From Pseudomonas tolaasii NCPPB 2192 (GTDB lineage Bacteria; Pseudomonadota; Gammaproteobacteria; Pseudomonadales; Pseudomonadaceae), in contig NZ_PHHD01000001.1 in NCBI RefSeq assembly GCF_002813445.1, positions 6,076,001 through 6,140,000 on the forward strand: a DNA stretch of 64,000 bases, given 5' to 3'. The first letter of the stretch is position 1. Each line of letters starts with the position of its first letter. Shown here one piece after another: positions 17,278 to 26,800 of the stretch. A program made the position numbers and the translations under genes. The notes beneath the pieces are model-generated. The model saw only the letters and a list, made by a program, of their open reading frames with translations. It made no database searches and was not told the origin of the DNA.

Positions 17278-17868
17278 TTAGACCATTCCGGTGAGTTTGG
17301 CCAACACCGCGACGATGTAGCCGCCAATGATAGACAAACCAACAATACCCAACGGCCGCTGCCACCAATCACCGCTAGAGGACGGCGGCATAGATTGCTG
17401 ATAGAAATTTATCTGTCCGACCTGATTCGCGTTGACTTGGGTCGCTACGCCATTTTGCATCGAATTGCGCCACTGAGCCTCCTCAAGACGTTCGAGTTGA
17501 ACCTGAACACGCCTCTTGAGTTGGCTCGCGGAAAGGAGAATTTGCTTTCCAATAATCATCACACCCAGCAAACCGAAAAACAGCAAATTTCCATAGCTGA
17601 GCGGGTTTTCCTGGCTGAGGGTCGGCGCGTGCTGCCACACAAAACCGATGTAGGGTGATGTGGCCTGATAAATGTCGGCTACTAAATTTTGCACAACCCC
17701 TCCCAGATGCCCAAAAATCTTTGTGCCAGCGAGAATCTCTGCTTGACGGTGCAAAAAAATCAACGATGAAACCAAATAAAATAGCGCACCGAAAACTATC
17801 AAGGAGAAACCCACGGCCTGTCGAATACGGTACCGCCGAATTGCTTGTTGGATGTTCACTCTTTGCAC
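17278..17868 (-). CDS. YniB-like membrane protein (accessory insertion)
   Basis: A 196-residue membrane protein on the strand opposite to the surrounding secretion operon. It resembles the YniB family: two N-terminal helices (about 16-38 and 88-113) separated by a periplasmic segment (TSPYIGFVWQHAPTLSQ, with the YniB-like NTPFLxLFW-type pattern). The C-terminal helix is at about 170-190. The function is unknown in the literature I know. A GTG start is used. Opposite orientation and lack of a place in the transfer operon point to a cargo insertion. Confidence 0.7.
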   Translation of the reverse strand: MQRVNIQQAIRRYRIRQAVGFSLIVFGALFYLVSSLIFLHRQAEILAGTKIFGHLGGVVQNLVADIYQATSPYIGFVWQHAPTLSQENPLSYGNLLFFGLLGVMIIGKQILLSASQLKRRVQVQLERLEEAQWRNSMQNGVATQVNANQVGQINFYQQSMPPSSSGDWWQRPLGIVGLSIIGGYIVAVLAKLTGMV

Positions 17869-18156
17869 TCACTTTTCGTTAACTGATTTCGTCCGCGCTT
17901 ATCTGCGCCCTCCTAACGATGGTGTTAGTAGAGTCAAACGTTAACGGCTACTGATCGTTTTTCATGAGTAACCGAGGCCGAACTTGCGGTCCAATCGCGT
18001 CATTTTCCGCGTTTTATAGCGCTCGATACGGTTTCCGAACTCGCTACTGATCAGAGACTGTGCCGAAATAAAATGACGCAGCGTGTTTCGTGTTTCTTAC
18101 TGCTGAGCCTTGGACATTAGTTGAATGCTGGCCCCATCTTCAAATGGGCCATCCAC
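17869..18156. other. Intergenic region likely holding promoters for two directions
   Basis: The roughly 290 nt between the YniB-like gene (leftward) and the RAQPRD gene (rightward) hold no gene. This is the expected place for two divergent promoters; I did not identify confident -35/-10 pairs. Confidence 0.4.
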
Positions 18157-18492
18157 ATGCCAACTACATTTTTCCGAATCTGCTCGCTGTTCATATTGAT
18201 GACGTTCCATAGCGGCGGCTACGCCGCATCTGCGCATGAGCAGGATCAGTTCAGTCTTATTCTGCATCAACTCGCCATTCTCGAGCGCCTAACAACGCAA
18301 GCTGAGGCAGCCAGCACGGCCGAACCGGACGAACGCTATCGCTTCGACTATCCCCAGTTCGTTCGAGACATACAGCGCGTCCGTTTTGGTGTGCAGGGCT
18401 ATCTCTCCCCTTCCCGTGCTCAACCCCGCGATCCCGCTGAGCTGGTCGGTGAATACCGTCTCGACACATTGTCTGTGGAGTCGGCGCCATGA
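18157..18492 (+). CDS. RAQPRD-motif ICE protein (TIGR01690-like)
   Basis: A 111-residue exported protein. The name-giving motif RAQPRDP is present near residue 89, preceded by FGVQGYLSPSRA. A signal peptide covers about the first 24 residues (MPTTFFRICSLFILMTF). A longer version from TTG 18121 is possible but the ATG gives a better signal peptide. It is a conserved part of the G-type secretion cluster, of unknown biochemical role. It overlaps the next ATG by 4 nt and starts the downstream half of the operon after the YniB interruption. Confidence 0.85.
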   Translation: MPTTFFRICSLFILMTFHSGGYAASAHEQDQFSLILHQLAILERLTTQAEAASTAEPDERYRFDYPQFVRDIQRVRFGVQGYLSPSRAQPRDPAELVGEYRLDTLSVESAP

Positions 18493-18728
18493 GCATGACC
18501 GACGCCCAAAGCTCAGCGTTCCAAAACGCCTCCGGCTTCTCGGCACAGAGCAGTTCGACGCTCTGGATCTCGCTGATTCTCGTCCTGGCGTTGCTCTGGT
18601 GCGCCTGGGTGATATGGACCGCTTACCGGGGCTGGGCCGCCGGCAGTGTGCGCTTCGGCGCCTTGGGCGGCAGTGCCGCACGCGTACTGCTCACCTTACT
18701 GGTTTTGATGTTCTTCACCCTGTCCTAA
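18489..18728 (+). CDS. TIGR03758-like small membrane protein (PFL_4701 type)
   Basis: A 79-residue protein with two membrane helices (about 25-45 and 62-78) separated by a short loop. It matches the TIGR03758/DUF3262 ICE type in length and topology. Together with the next two genes it forms the small-membrane-protein trio found in these clusters, analogous to VirB2/VirB3-like components (inference). Confidence 0.78.
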   Translation: MSMTDAQSSAFQNASGFSAQSSSTLWISLILVLALLWCAWVIWTAYRGWAAGSVRFGALGGSAARVLLTLLVLMFFTLS

Positions 18729-18745
18729 CACCGGAGATCGCCGTC

Positions 18746-19117
18746 ATGCTCAAGTGCCTTGCCCCTCTGAAAAACAACCTGCGCGATGGTGCCAGCCAGC
18801 GCTTGATCGGTCTGCTGCTGGTGCTCGGTCCAAGTTTGGCTTTTGCCGAGCTTCCCACCATGGAAGCTCCTTCACGTGGTGAAGGATCCGGCTTGATCGA
18901 TACGATCAAAAACTACGCCTACGACGGCGGCATCCTGCTCGGCCTGCTGATCGCCTTGCTTGCGTTTCTTGGCGTGGCTTGGCACTCGCTGACGGTGTAT
19001 GCCGACGTGCAAAATCAGCGCAAGACTTGGAAAGACCTCGGTGCCGTGGTTGGTATCGGCGCCCTACTGGTGGTGATCATCATCTGGTTCCTGACCAAGG
19101 CAGCCGCGATTCTTTGA
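18746..19117 (+). CDS. TIGR03745-like membrane protein (PFL_4702 type)
   Basis: A 123-residue protein with a signal-like first segment (about 18-35, ending LAFAE) and two hydrophobic segments (about 57-78 and 96-120). The arrangement with a cleaved signal and two helices is typical of pilin-like VirB2 proteins, and this gene is often proposed as the pilin of G-type systems; that is an inference. The ATG 18746 is preceded by CGGAG at 10 nt. Confidence 0.8.
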   Translation: MLKCLAPLKNNLRDGASQRLIGLLLVLGPSLAFAELPTMEAPSRGEGSGLIDTIKNYAYDGGILLGLLIALLAFLGVAWHSLTVYADVQNQRKTWKDLGAVVGIGALLVVIIIWFLTKAAAIL

Positions 19118-19124
19118 GGTCGAC

Positions 19125-19538
19125 ATGAACGACACTATCGAACACCTCGTCGACGGCACCTTGGTCTTTCTGCCTGAGCGACTCAATCGTGATCCCGCCG
19201 TGCTGCGCGGTTTGACCAACGACGAGATGTGGGTGGCGCTCGGTGGCGGTGCGGTCATTGGTCTGCTGCTGGGCATTCCGCTGGCGATCGCCACCGCCTC
19301 CATTGCTGTGGCGCCAACCGGCATGATCGCAGGCATGGCGCTGGTGTTATTTGCCGGCGGCACGCTTTTGCGTCGGGCCAAACGGGCCCGCCCCGAGACC
19401 TGGTTGTATCGCAAGCTCGAATGGGTACTCGCCAGCCGTTGGCGTCTGAGCCGCGGGAGTTTGATCCTTCACTCCGGTGCCTGGACGGTTCGTCGTTCCC
19501 GCCGACTGCGCCCTGCCCTGTCTCGGTGGCAGTCATGA
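19125..19538 (+). CDS. TIGR03750-like membrane protein (VirB3-like position)
   Basis: A 137-residue protein of the TIGR03750/DUF3487 type: an N-terminal cytoplasmic segment (ERLNRDPAVLRGLTNDEMW), two membrane helices (about 35-58 and 62-80) and a basic C-terminal part. The order after the pilin-like gene fits VirB3/TraL. The start is 7 nt after the previous stop and has GAGGT upstream; the end overlaps the next gene by 4 nt. Confidence 0.8.
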   Translation: MNDTIEHLVDGTLVFLPERLNRDPAVLRGLTNDEMWVALGGGAVIGLLLGIPLAIATASIAVAPTGMIAGMALVLFAGGTLLRRAKRARPETWLYRKLEWVLASRWRLSRGSLILHSGAWTVRRSRRLRPALSRWQS

Positions 19539-20176
19539 GCCGATTTCGAAACAAGGTGGATGCCCAACAGGCGCATATCTTCAGCCTGCGTCTGGCGGTA
19601 ATGGTCCTTGCCCTGGTCTGTGCCGGACTCTGGTATGGCTGGCGCTCGGCACCGACCGATTTGACCGTGCATGTCCCCCCGGATCTGCGCTCGGGCAGCA
19701 CACGCAAGTGGTGGGATATTCCCTCAGAGAATGTCTATGCCTTTGCCCTGTACATCTTTGGCCAACTCAACCGCTGGCCCTCAGACGGCGAGCAGGACTA
19801 TCGCCACGCCATCTATGGCTTGCAGTCCTACCTGACACCCGCCTGCAAGGCCTTTCTCGATGGCGACTACGAGTACCGCAAGGCTGCCGGCGAACTGCGC
19901 CAGCGGGTGCGTGGCGTCTACGAAATCCTGGGCCGAGGCTACAGCGAGGATCCGGAACTCAGGGTCAAGCAACTCGACCGCGACAGCTGGCTGGTCAAGC
20001 TCGACCTCAATGCCGATGAGTATTACGCAGCGGAGCCGGTGAAACGGGTGGTGGTGCGTTATCCATTACGCGTGGTGCGTTTCGACCTGGACCCCGAACG
20101 CAATAAGTGGGGGCTGGCACTGGATTGTTATCAGGGCACGCCGCAAAAAATCGCCCTGCCGGGAGGTGAACCATGA
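19535..20176 (+). CDS. TIGR03746-like VirB8/TraE-type protein (PFL_4703)
   Basis: A 213-residue bitopic membrane protein: one N-terminal helix (about 18-40) followed by a periplasmic alpha-beta domain. Features of the TIGR03746 type are VPPDLRSGSTRKWWDIP and the conserved FALYIFGQLNRWPSDGEQDY. The topology fits a VirB8-like inner-membrane scaffold. The gene overlaps both neighbours by 4 nt, so translation is coupled. Confidence 0.82.
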   Translation: MSRFRNKVDAQQAHIFSLRLAVMVLALVCAGLWYGWRSAPTDLTVHVPPDLRSGSTRKWWDIPSENVYAFALYIFGQLNRWPSDGEQDYRHAIYGLQSYLTPACKAFLDGDYEYRKAAGELRQRVRGVYEILGRGYSEDPELRVKQLDRDSWLVKLDLNADEYYAAEPVKRVVVRYPLRVVRFDLDPERNKWGLALDCYQGTPQKIALPGGEP

Positions 20177-20985
20177 AGCGGATGTCTACCCTGGGACTGA
20201 CCGTCGTACTGATGCTATGGGGAGTTGCGGCGCAGGCCATCGAGCTGATGCATTGGGAACGCCTCCCCCTCGCGGTCCCACTGGTGATCAATCAGGAGCG
20301 GGTGGTTTTTATCGATGAGGCTGTTCGAGTCGGCGTGCCCTCAACCCTGACGGGCAAGCTGCGCGTGCAATCAACTGGCGGCACACTGTACCTGCGCGCG
20401 TCGGAAGCTATCGCACCGACCCGCCTGCAACTGCAATCAATCACGACGGGCGAGATCATCCTGCTGGATATCGCGGCCACGCCTGGCGATCAACCGCTGG
20501 AGCCCGTGCGTATTCTCAAGAATGCTCCGATGCAGGCTACCGAGGCTGAATCTAACACCGTGCCTGTTCCAGAACGCACGCCGATCCCGGTCGCGTTGAC
20601 GCGCTATGCCGCGCAAAGCCTGTACGCGCCGCTGCGCACCGTAGAACCCTTGCCCGGCGTCCGCCGCCTCCCGCTCAAGCTGCGCACCGAACTGCCGACC
20701 CTGCTGCCGACCGAAAACGTGTCCAGCACGCCCATCGCCGCCTGGCGACTCGGTGATTTCTGGGTGACGGCGGTGAAGTTGCGCAATCGTGGTCCAGCGA
20801 CGGTGCAACTCGATCCGCGTCGGCTTCAGGCCACGCTGTTCGCCGCGACCTTCCAGCATGCTTTCCTCGGGCCGCTCGGCAGTGCTGAAGACACCACGGT
20901 TGCCTACCTCATCACCCGCGGAGCCGGCCTCGAACACGCCGTGCTGCTCCCGCCCGTTGCGCGAGGGGCTGACGATGAAAGCTAA
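20173..20985 (+). CDS. TIGR03749-like TraK/VirB9-type protein (PFL_4704)
   Basis: A 270-residue exported protein with a signal peptide (about residues 1-23, ending VAAQA). The remaining sequence is beta-rich with the TIGR03749 start segment IELMHWERLPLAVPL and GTLYLRASEAI. It probably forms part of the outer-membrane core, as TraK/VirB9 do. Position between the VirB8-like and VirB10-like genes supports this. Confidence 0.82.
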   Translation: MKRMSTLGLTVVLMLWGVAAQAIELMHWERLPLAVPLVINQERVVFIDEAVRVGVPSTLTGKLRVQSTGGTLYLRASEAIAPTRLQLQSITTGEIILLDIAATPGDQPLEPVRILKNAPMQATEAESNTVPVPERTPIPVALTRYAAQSLYAPLRTVEPLPGVRRLPLKLRTELPTLLPTENVSSTPIAAWRLGDFWVTAVKLRNRGPATVQLDPRRLQATLFAATFQHAFLGPLGSAEDTTVAYLITRGAGLEHAVLLPPVARGADDES

Positions 20986-22492
20986 CGCCTTGCTCAAATG
21001 GCTGGTACCGGCTGCGCTACTGGCCGTGGTGTTGATCATTTTGAAAACCTGGGTCGCGGGTAGTAACGCTCCCTCTTCAAAAAGCACGGTAGATCAGGGC
21101 AACCTTCAGCTATCCGCCGAGCAAGCCAAGTCGCTCGGCATTGCTGGCGATACCCCACGCGACACCGTCGCCACCCTGGTCGGCCAAGTGAAGGCCATGC
21201 GCAGCGACATGCTCGGGTTGAAGAAACACAACGATTCACTGCAGACGGAAAACAACCGCCTGCGCGAACGGGAAAACAGTGTCGATTCGCGTATCCAGAC
21301 GGCTCTGGGCAGCGTGACCCAGCAGGTCGACGAAGGCCGTCGACAAGCCAATGAGGTCCGACTCAAAGCAGAACAAGACAGTCGTCAGGCTCGCGGTCTA
21401 CTGACGCAATTGCAGGAACAGCTGTCGGGGCTGTCCGGCAAAGCCAAGGACATGCCGATCGGACTGGGGCTTGAGCCGGGTGATGGGGCTCAGTTCGACG
21501 GGCAGCATCCTGCTGTTGATGCGCTGCAGTGGATTGAACCCTCGGATACTCCGGCCACCGACGCCCGAGGCAAAACCAAGACTTCCTCCGCAATGAGTCT
21601 GCCTACCGCGTTCAACTCGCTGGAAGGCTCAAACGATAACGCGATTGATCGCAGCCAGAAACAGCTACGTGTTGTCACCAAGGGTGAGCGCGACCTGACG
21701 CGATCCGTTGATCGTACCGAAGGCGCGAAGCCGGTCTACACCATTCCCGAAAACGCGACATTGATGGGTTCGGTCGCCATGACCGCGCTGATCGGCCGAG
21801 TCCCGGTGGACGGCACCGTGAATGATCCCTATCCCTTCAAGGTACTGGTCGGTCCGGAGAACCTGACCGCCAACGGCATCGACCTGCCGGACGTCGCGGG
21901 TGCCGTAATGAGCGGCACGGCGTCCGGTGACTGGACGTTGTCTTGCGTACGCGGACAGGTCGAGTCGATCACCTTTGTGTTCACCGATGGCACCATCCGC
22001 ACGGTGCCTCAGCCGAAGGCGGTAGCCAGCCGCAATGCCTCCACCACCCAGAGTTCGAGTACCGACAAAATCCGTGGCGGACTCGGTTACCTGTCCGATC
22101 CGTACGGTATTCCGTGCATTGCCGGCGAGCGCCGCTCGAACGCCCAACAATATCTCGGCAGCCAGAGTTTGATCACCGCGGCCGGCGCGGGTGTCGCCGC
22201 CTTGCTCGGAGATGAGCAGAGCAACAGCAGCGTGATCAGTTCGGGCGGCAGTACGCTCGGGGTCACCAGCAGCAGTGGCAATAGCGCGCTGAATTCAATT
22301 CTCAGCGGCGGGGTCAGCGACATCCGCGAGTGGGTCAACAAACTGTATGGCGAGGCCTTTGCTGCCGTGTACGTGCCACCGGCCGCCCAAGTCGCACTGC
22401 ACCTCGACCATGAGATCACCATCGACTACGAGCCCAAGGGCCGGAGCGTTCGCCATGAAAAAGACCGTACTTCCCTGCCTGACCTGGATTAG
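20975..22492 (+). CDS. TIGR03752-like TraB/VirB10-type protein (PFL_4705)
   Basis: A 505-residue protein with an N-terminal membrane helix (about 6-26), a long coiled-coil region (about 60-150, with GLKKHNDSLQTENNRLRERE), a low-complexity linker and a C-terminal beta-barrel-like domain starting near residue 245 (VYTIPENATLMGSVAMTAL, typical of the family). It probably spans the envelope. The ATG 20975 overlaps the preceding gene by 11 nt; a longer frame from 20789 is rejected. Confidence 0.85.
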   Translation: MKANALLKWLVPAALLAVVLIILKTWVAGSNAPSSKSTVDQGNLQLSAEQAKSLGIAGDTPRDTVATLVGQVKAMRSDMLGLKKHNDSLQTENNRLRERENSVDSRIQTALGSVTQQVDEGRRQANEVRLKAEQDSRQARGLLTQLQEQLSGLSGKAKDMPIGLGLEPGDGAQFDGQHPAVDALQWIEPSDTPATDARGKTKTSSAMSLPTAFNSLEGSNDNAIDRSQKQLRVVTKGERDLTRSVDRTEGAKPVYTIPENATLMGSVAMTALIGRVPVDGTVNDPYPFKVLVGPENLTANGIDLPDVAGAVMSGTASGDWTLSCVRGQVESITFVFTDGTIRTVPQPKAVASRNASTTQSSSTDKIRGGLGYLSDPYGIPCIAGERRSNAQQYLGSQSLITAAGAGVAALLGDEQSNSSVISSGGSTLGVTSSSGNSALNSILSGGVSDIREWVNKLYGEAFAAVYVPPAAQVALHLDHEITIDYEPKGRSVRHEKDRTSLPDLD

Positions 22493-22871
22493 CGTGTTCT
22501 GCTGGGTCCTGGCGGGGTGTTCCACCGACAAGGAGACGCTGCTGCCCCATGGCGAGCAAACCATGCTGGACATCTGGAACGGTGACGGTTCGCAAGGCAC
22601 TCAGCTGCAACTGCTGGAAGCTCGGCAGCAGTTACGCCGCCCGCTGGCCCCGGCAGATTTCTCCGTTGCTCTCCAAGAAGCGTACACGCGCACAGCGGCG
22701 AACGAGATCCGCAATTTGTTCCCTCGCTTGCCCAATCCCGATCTAGTGCTGTACGTGTATCCGCATTTGAGTGGTACCGAGCAGGCACCGGTGCCGGGTT
22801 ACTCGACTGTTTTTCCGTTCTACCAGCGGGTGCAATACGCATTACCGGGTGAACGTCAGGAAGACTTGTAG
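22455..22871 (+). CDS. TIGR03751-like conjugation lipoprotein
   Basis: A 138-residue lipoprotein with a signal and lipobox (VLAGC, Cys at about residue 22). The remaining sequence (TMLDIWNGDGSQG, then LPNPDLVLYVYPHL) matches the TIGR03751 type. It is the probable TraV/VirB7 equivalent. The start lies 38 nt inside the end of the VirB10-like gene; ATG is in a different frame. Confidence 0.82.
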   Translation: MKKTVLPCLTWISVFCWVLAGCSTDKETLLPHGEQTMLDIWNGDGSQGTQLQLLEARQQLRRPLAPADFSVALQEAYTRTAANEIRNLFPRLPNPDLVLYVYPHLSGTEQAPVPGYSTVFPFYQRVQYALPGERQEDL

Positions 22872-25624
22872 TGCGTACCGGCGAATCGGGCAAACGCACA
22901 TCTGCGTGGAAAGCCTGGCGCCACCCATTGCGACCTCGCGCCACCTTGACCGATGAAGCTGCACTGTATGCGCACAATCCTAGCTTCACCGATCACCTGC
23001 CTTGGGTGGAATACCTCGAAACCGAACAGTGTTTTCTACTGGATGACAATCGCTCGGTGGGTGCGGTGTTCGAGTTGCTGCCCCTCGGCACTGAAGGGCG
23101 CGAACCCGATTGTCTGATGGCGGCCCGCGATGCCCTAGAGGATGCCCTGCAGGACAGTTTCGATGAGCTGGATCAAGCGCCTTGGGTGGCGCAGTTTTTC
23201 TGCCAGGACGACAACGACTTCACCCCCTACCTGACCCGGCTCACCGAGTATATTCAGGACAGCGCGCGAGGCACGGTCTTTACCGAGGCATTTCTCGAAC
23301 TCTGCCGCCGTCACCTTAAGGCCATCGCCAAGCCCGGCGGTCTGTTTGAAGATAAGGTGATGACACGCCTGCCCTGGCGTGGCAATAACCGCCGGGTGCG
23401 CCTGGTGGTCTATCGCTGGCTCGAGTCTGACGCTGAGGAAACGGGGCTCACTCCGGAGCAATCCCTACAACAGGCTTGCGAACGTATCGGTGCTTCGTTG
23501 CAGGCGTGCGGCGTGCAATCGACGCGAGTCGATGGCCGAGGTCTGTATGCCTGGTTATTGCCCTGGTTCAATCCGGCACCCAGGCTCACCGAGGAAGCGC
23601 CCGAGGAGTTCTACCGCCGCGTGGCCTATCCGGAGTCGAACGACGGCGAGTCGCTGGAACTGCCCTTCGACCACGATTTCGCCGAGCGCCTATTCTTCAA
23701 CTTACCTCGTTCAGACGTCCAACGCGGACTCTGGTTTTTCGACGATCAGCCCCATCAGGTCATGGTGGTGGACAAACTGCGGCGGGCACCCTTGATTGGT
23801 CAACTTACCGGCGAAACCCGCAAGGGTGACGCGCTGAATGCGCTGTTCGACCAGTTACCCGAAGGTACGGTGATGAGTCTGACCCTGGTGGTCAAACCGC
23901 AAGATGTGCTCGAGGACCAGTTGAACCGCCTGGCGCGCAAAGCCATCGGGGAAAACCTGGCCTCGACCCAGACCCGCCAAGATGTCGAAGAGGCTCGCGC
24001 GATCATCGGTCGCCAGCACAAGCTGTACCGAGGAACCCTGGCGTTCTACGTGCGCGGTCAGGATCAACAGCAACTGCACCAGCGCTCGGTCAACCTGGCC
24101 AGCGCACTGCTGAGTGCGGGGCTACAACCGGTACGCGAAGGCGATGAAGTCGCCGCCTGCAACAGTTACCTACGTTGGTTACCGATGGCGTACAACCCGG
24201 CCCGCGACACGCGCAACTGGTACACGCGCCTGATGTTCGCCCAGCACCTGGCGAACCTGGCCCCCATCTGGGGCCGCAGCACCGGCACCGGCCATCCGGG
24301 TATCACCCTGTTCAACCGCGGCGGTTCGCCACTGAGCTTTGATCCGTTGTCGCGCCTGGACCGGGCCATGAACGGCCATCTGCTACTGTTCGGCCCCACC
24401 GGCGCCGGCAAGTCGGCCACCCTGGTCACCCTGCTGATGCAGGTCATGGCGGTGTACCGCCCTCGCCTGTTTATCGTCGAGGCCGGTAACTCATTCGGCT
24501 TGCAGGGCGACTACTTCGCGACATTGGGTCTGTCGGTCAACAAGGTCCAATTGAAACCTGGCGCCTCGGTCAGTCTCGCGCCGTTCGCCGATGCCGGGCG
24601 GCTGGTCGAGCAGCCGGATCAGGTGGCGAGTCTGTCGATCGATGAGCTGGACGACGAGGTGGTAACCAATCGCGAAGACCAGCGCGATGTTCTTGGCGAA
24701 CTGGAAATCACCGCCCGCCTGATGATCACCGGCGGCGAGGCCAAGGAAGAGGCGCGCCTGAGTCGAGCCGATCGCAGCTTGATTCGCGAGTGCATTCTCG
24801 ATGCGGCGCAGACCTGTGTCGCAGCGAACCGCCAGGTGCTGACCCGCGACGTGCGCAACGCTTTGCTGCGCGTCGCCGCCGACCCGCACCTGCCGGAAAA
24901 ACGTCGCGAACGCGCCCAGGAGATGGGCGAGTCCATCGACCTGTTTTGCCAGGGTTTCGAAGGGGAACTGTTCGATCGCGAAGGCATGCCTTGGGCCGAG
25001 AGCGATGTGACCATCGTCGACCTGGCCACCTATGCTCGTGAAGGCTACGAAGCACAGATGTCCATTAGCTACATCAGCCTGATGAACACCGTGAACAACC
25101 TTGCCGAGCGCGACCAGTACCTGGGCCGACCGATCATCATGGTCACCGACGAGGGCCATATCATCACCAAGAACCCGCTGCTGGCGCCATTCGTGGTCAA
25201 GGGCACGAAGATGTGGCGCAAGCTCGGCGCGTGGTTCTGGCTCGCCACACAGAACCTTGCCGACTTCCCCACGGCCGCGCAGACCATGCTCAACATGATC
25301 GAATGGTGGATTTGTTTGAACATGCCGCCCGCGGAAATCGAAGAGATCGCGCGCTTCAAGAAACTCACGCCGGCGCAGAAAGCCTTGTTGCTCTCCGCCA
25401 GTAAGGAGCCAGGGAAATACACTGAGGGGGTCGTGCTGTCAAAGAAGCTCGAAACGCTGTTTCGGGCCGTACCGCCTAGCCTTTATCTCGCTCTGGCTAT
25501 GACGGAGCCCGAGGAAAAAGCCGAGCGTTGGACTCTGATGCAGGAGCACGGCTGCTCAGAGCTGGAAGCGGCTTACCGGGTAGCCGAACGGATCGATAGC
25601 GCGCGAGGAATAGAGCCGATCTAA
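22871..25624 (+). CDS. traC: VirB4/TraC-type secretion ATPase (TIGR03744-like)
   Basis: A 917-residue conjugative ATPase. Walker A is FGPTGAGKSATL (about 506-517), and Walker B-like PIIMVTDEGHIITKN (about 754-768). The N-terminal half (about 40-420) corresponds to the variable VirB4 domain; the C-terminal half carries the FtsK/HerA-like fold. It probably powers pilus assembly. A GTG start is used, overlapping the lipoprotein stop (TAGTG). The next secretion gene is 1.95 kb away, separated by a cargo insertion. Confidence 0.92.
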   Translation: MRTGESGKRTSAWKAWRHPLRPRATLTDEAALYAHNPSFTDHLPWVEYLETEQCFLLDDNRSVGAVFELLPLGTEGREPDCLMAARDALEDALQDSFDELDQAPWVAQFFCQDDNDFTPYLTRLTEYIQDSARGTVFTEAFLELCRRHLKAIAKPGGLFEDKVMTRLPWRGNNRRVRLVVYRWLESDAEETGLTPEQSLQQACERIGASLQACGVQSTRVDGRGLYAWLLPWFNPAPRLTEEAPEEFYRRVAYPESNDGESLELPFDHDFAERLFFNLPRSDVQRGLWFFDDQPHQVMVVDKLRRAPLIGQLTGETRKGDALNALFDQLPEGTVMSLTLVVKPQDVLEDQLNRLARKAIGENLASTQTRQDVEEARAIIGRQHKLYRGTLAFYVRGQDQQQLHQRSVNLASALLSAGLQPVREGDEVAACNSYLRWLPMAYNPARDTRNWYTRLMFAQHLANLAPIWGRSTGTGHPGITLFNRGGSPLSFDPLSRLDRAMNGHLLLFGPTGAGKSATLVTLLMQVMAVYRPRLFIVEAGNSFGLQGDYFATLGLSVNKVQLKPGASVSLAPFADAGRLVEQPDQVASLSIDELDDEVVTNREDQRDVLGELEITARLMITGGEAKEEARLSRADRSLIRECILDAAQTCVAANRQVLTRDVRNALLRVAADPHLPEKRRERAQEMGESIDLFCQGFEGELFDREGMPWAESDVTIVDLATYAREGYEAQMSISYISLMNTVNNLAERDQYLGRPIIMVTDEGHIITKNPLLAPFVVKGTKMWRKLGAWFWLATQNLADFPTAAQTMLNMIEWWICLNMPPAEIEEIARFKKLTPAQKALLLSASKEPGKYTEGVVLSKKLETLFRAVPPSLYLALAMTEPEEKAERWTLMQEHGCSELEAAYRVAERIDSARGIEPI

Positions 25625-25660
25625 GGGAGCAGTAGCACACCGCTCTAGCCTATCCAGCAG

Positions 25661-26395
25661 CTAGCCATTGGACACCTTTTCAACGTAGGCATCCATGAAC
25701 CAGTCAGGAACCTCATCAACCTTGAATTCAAGGTCAGTTCCATCCGTAACTTCGGCCAGCAGCACCAGATCGGCACCGGAGTTATCGAAGATGTAGGCCC
25801 GGTTCGAAGCGGCAATAGCCGCAGGCAACAGGTTCAAGCAACGGGCGTAGCGCTGGACAATTTTCTCGGTGGGAACTGGGTGTCCACCTGCCGCAACACG
25901 GTTCTTGACCCTGTTGATATTGATGTCTGGGTCTTCAGTTGCCACGAAGTAGAGGTAGGTTCGGTACCCCGACGCTCTCGCCTTGAGCATAAAAGCGACT
26001 TTGTCTTCGCTGGACATCACCGTCTCGAAGGTGAAAGACAGTTGCTCTTCGAGGAGCTTGTTCCGAATGAAGTCGGAGAGCACGGAGGCAAAATAGGAGT
26101 TCATCGCGACCGCCTGAAAATTCAGGCCGTTGCCGCTAAAGCCTATTTTGGCCGCCTCCTCATCGAGCCTGGCGGACCTGACCAGCCGATGCTCTCGAAT
26201 GAAACCGAGGATTTCATCACTCTCAGCTTCCAGTTGAAAATCACTGAACTCCAGACGGCCGCTCTCTTTGGCAGCCTTCTCGATTTCATCCGGGTTAATA
26301 TATATGCCGATCAAGTGGGAAGGGATGGCACTTTTCATCGTGCTCTTGCCGGAGCCGTTGGGTCCAGCAAAGACCCTCAAGCGAGGGACAATCAT
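25661..26395 (-). CDS. Zeta-type toxin (P-loop kinase)
   Basis: A 244-residue P-loop protein with Walker A FAGPNGSGKSTM (about residues 9-20) and the zeta-like continuation IYINPDEIEKAA. Zeta/PezT toxins phosphorylate UDP-N-acetylglucosamine; the first half here resembles this group, as well as related P-loop proteins called zeta-type toxins. It is encoded on the strand opposite to the transfer operon, directly after a small gene with 4-nt overlap, as in a toxin-antitoxin pair. Confidence 0.78.
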   Translation of the reverse strand: MIVPRLRVFAGPNGSGKSTMKSAIPSHLIGIYINPDEIEKAAKESGRLEFSDFQLEAESDEILGFIREHRLVRSARLDEEAAKIGFSGNGLNFQAVAMNSYFASVLSDFIRNKLLEEQLSFTFETVMSSEDKVAFMLKARASGYRTYLYFVATEDPDININRVKNRVAAGGHPVPTEKIVQRYARCLNLLPAAIAASNRAYIFDNSGADLVLLAEVTDGTDLEFKVDEVPDWFMDAYVEKVSNG

Positions 26396-26655
26396 GAGCA
26401 GCGGCGCACCTTGATGACACCACCCTGCGTCACTTTGTGCTTGGGTTTAGCCACCCGAATGACCTTGTGCTTACCGTCGGCAGTCGTTTCAACAAGCATG
26501 CCGTTCACGACTTCCATCACGCTACGGCCAGCAGCCAGCGCGTTGATATAGGCGGTATTGATGGCGCCTTCAGCCATGACCGGGATCTTATTCTCCAGCC
26601 TGCTCACCAGGTCATCACTCAACACTTCGTCACTCGACACTCGTTTGGCTTTCAT
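26392..26655 (-). CDS. Probable antitoxin of the zeta-type toxin
   Basis: An 87-residue basic protein located directly upstream of the zeta-type gene with overlapping stop and start. The ATG at 26655 is chosen because GGAG lies 8 nt upstream; a GTG four codons earlier is less likely. It contains SDDLVSRLENKIPVMAEGAINTAYI, a helical segment. It is not an epsilon-type three-helix antitoxin that I can recognise, so the antitoxin role is inferred from position. Confidence 0.6.
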   Translation of the reverse strand: MKAKRVSSDEVLSDDLVSRLENKIPVMAEGAINTAYINALAAGRSVMEVVNGMLVETTADGKHKVIRVAKPKHKVTQGGVIKVRRCS

Positions 26656-26800
26656 ATCGCGCTCCACGTTCTCAGAGCGTGCAGAATTTGCACTTAATCA
26701 GAATCTTAGCTACGTGAACCTGTTGGTAACAGGGCAAAGGCTGGTTCTGTCGACTCCATTCTAGAGGAATGGCGTCTGGAACCATACCTTTCAAGAGTTT

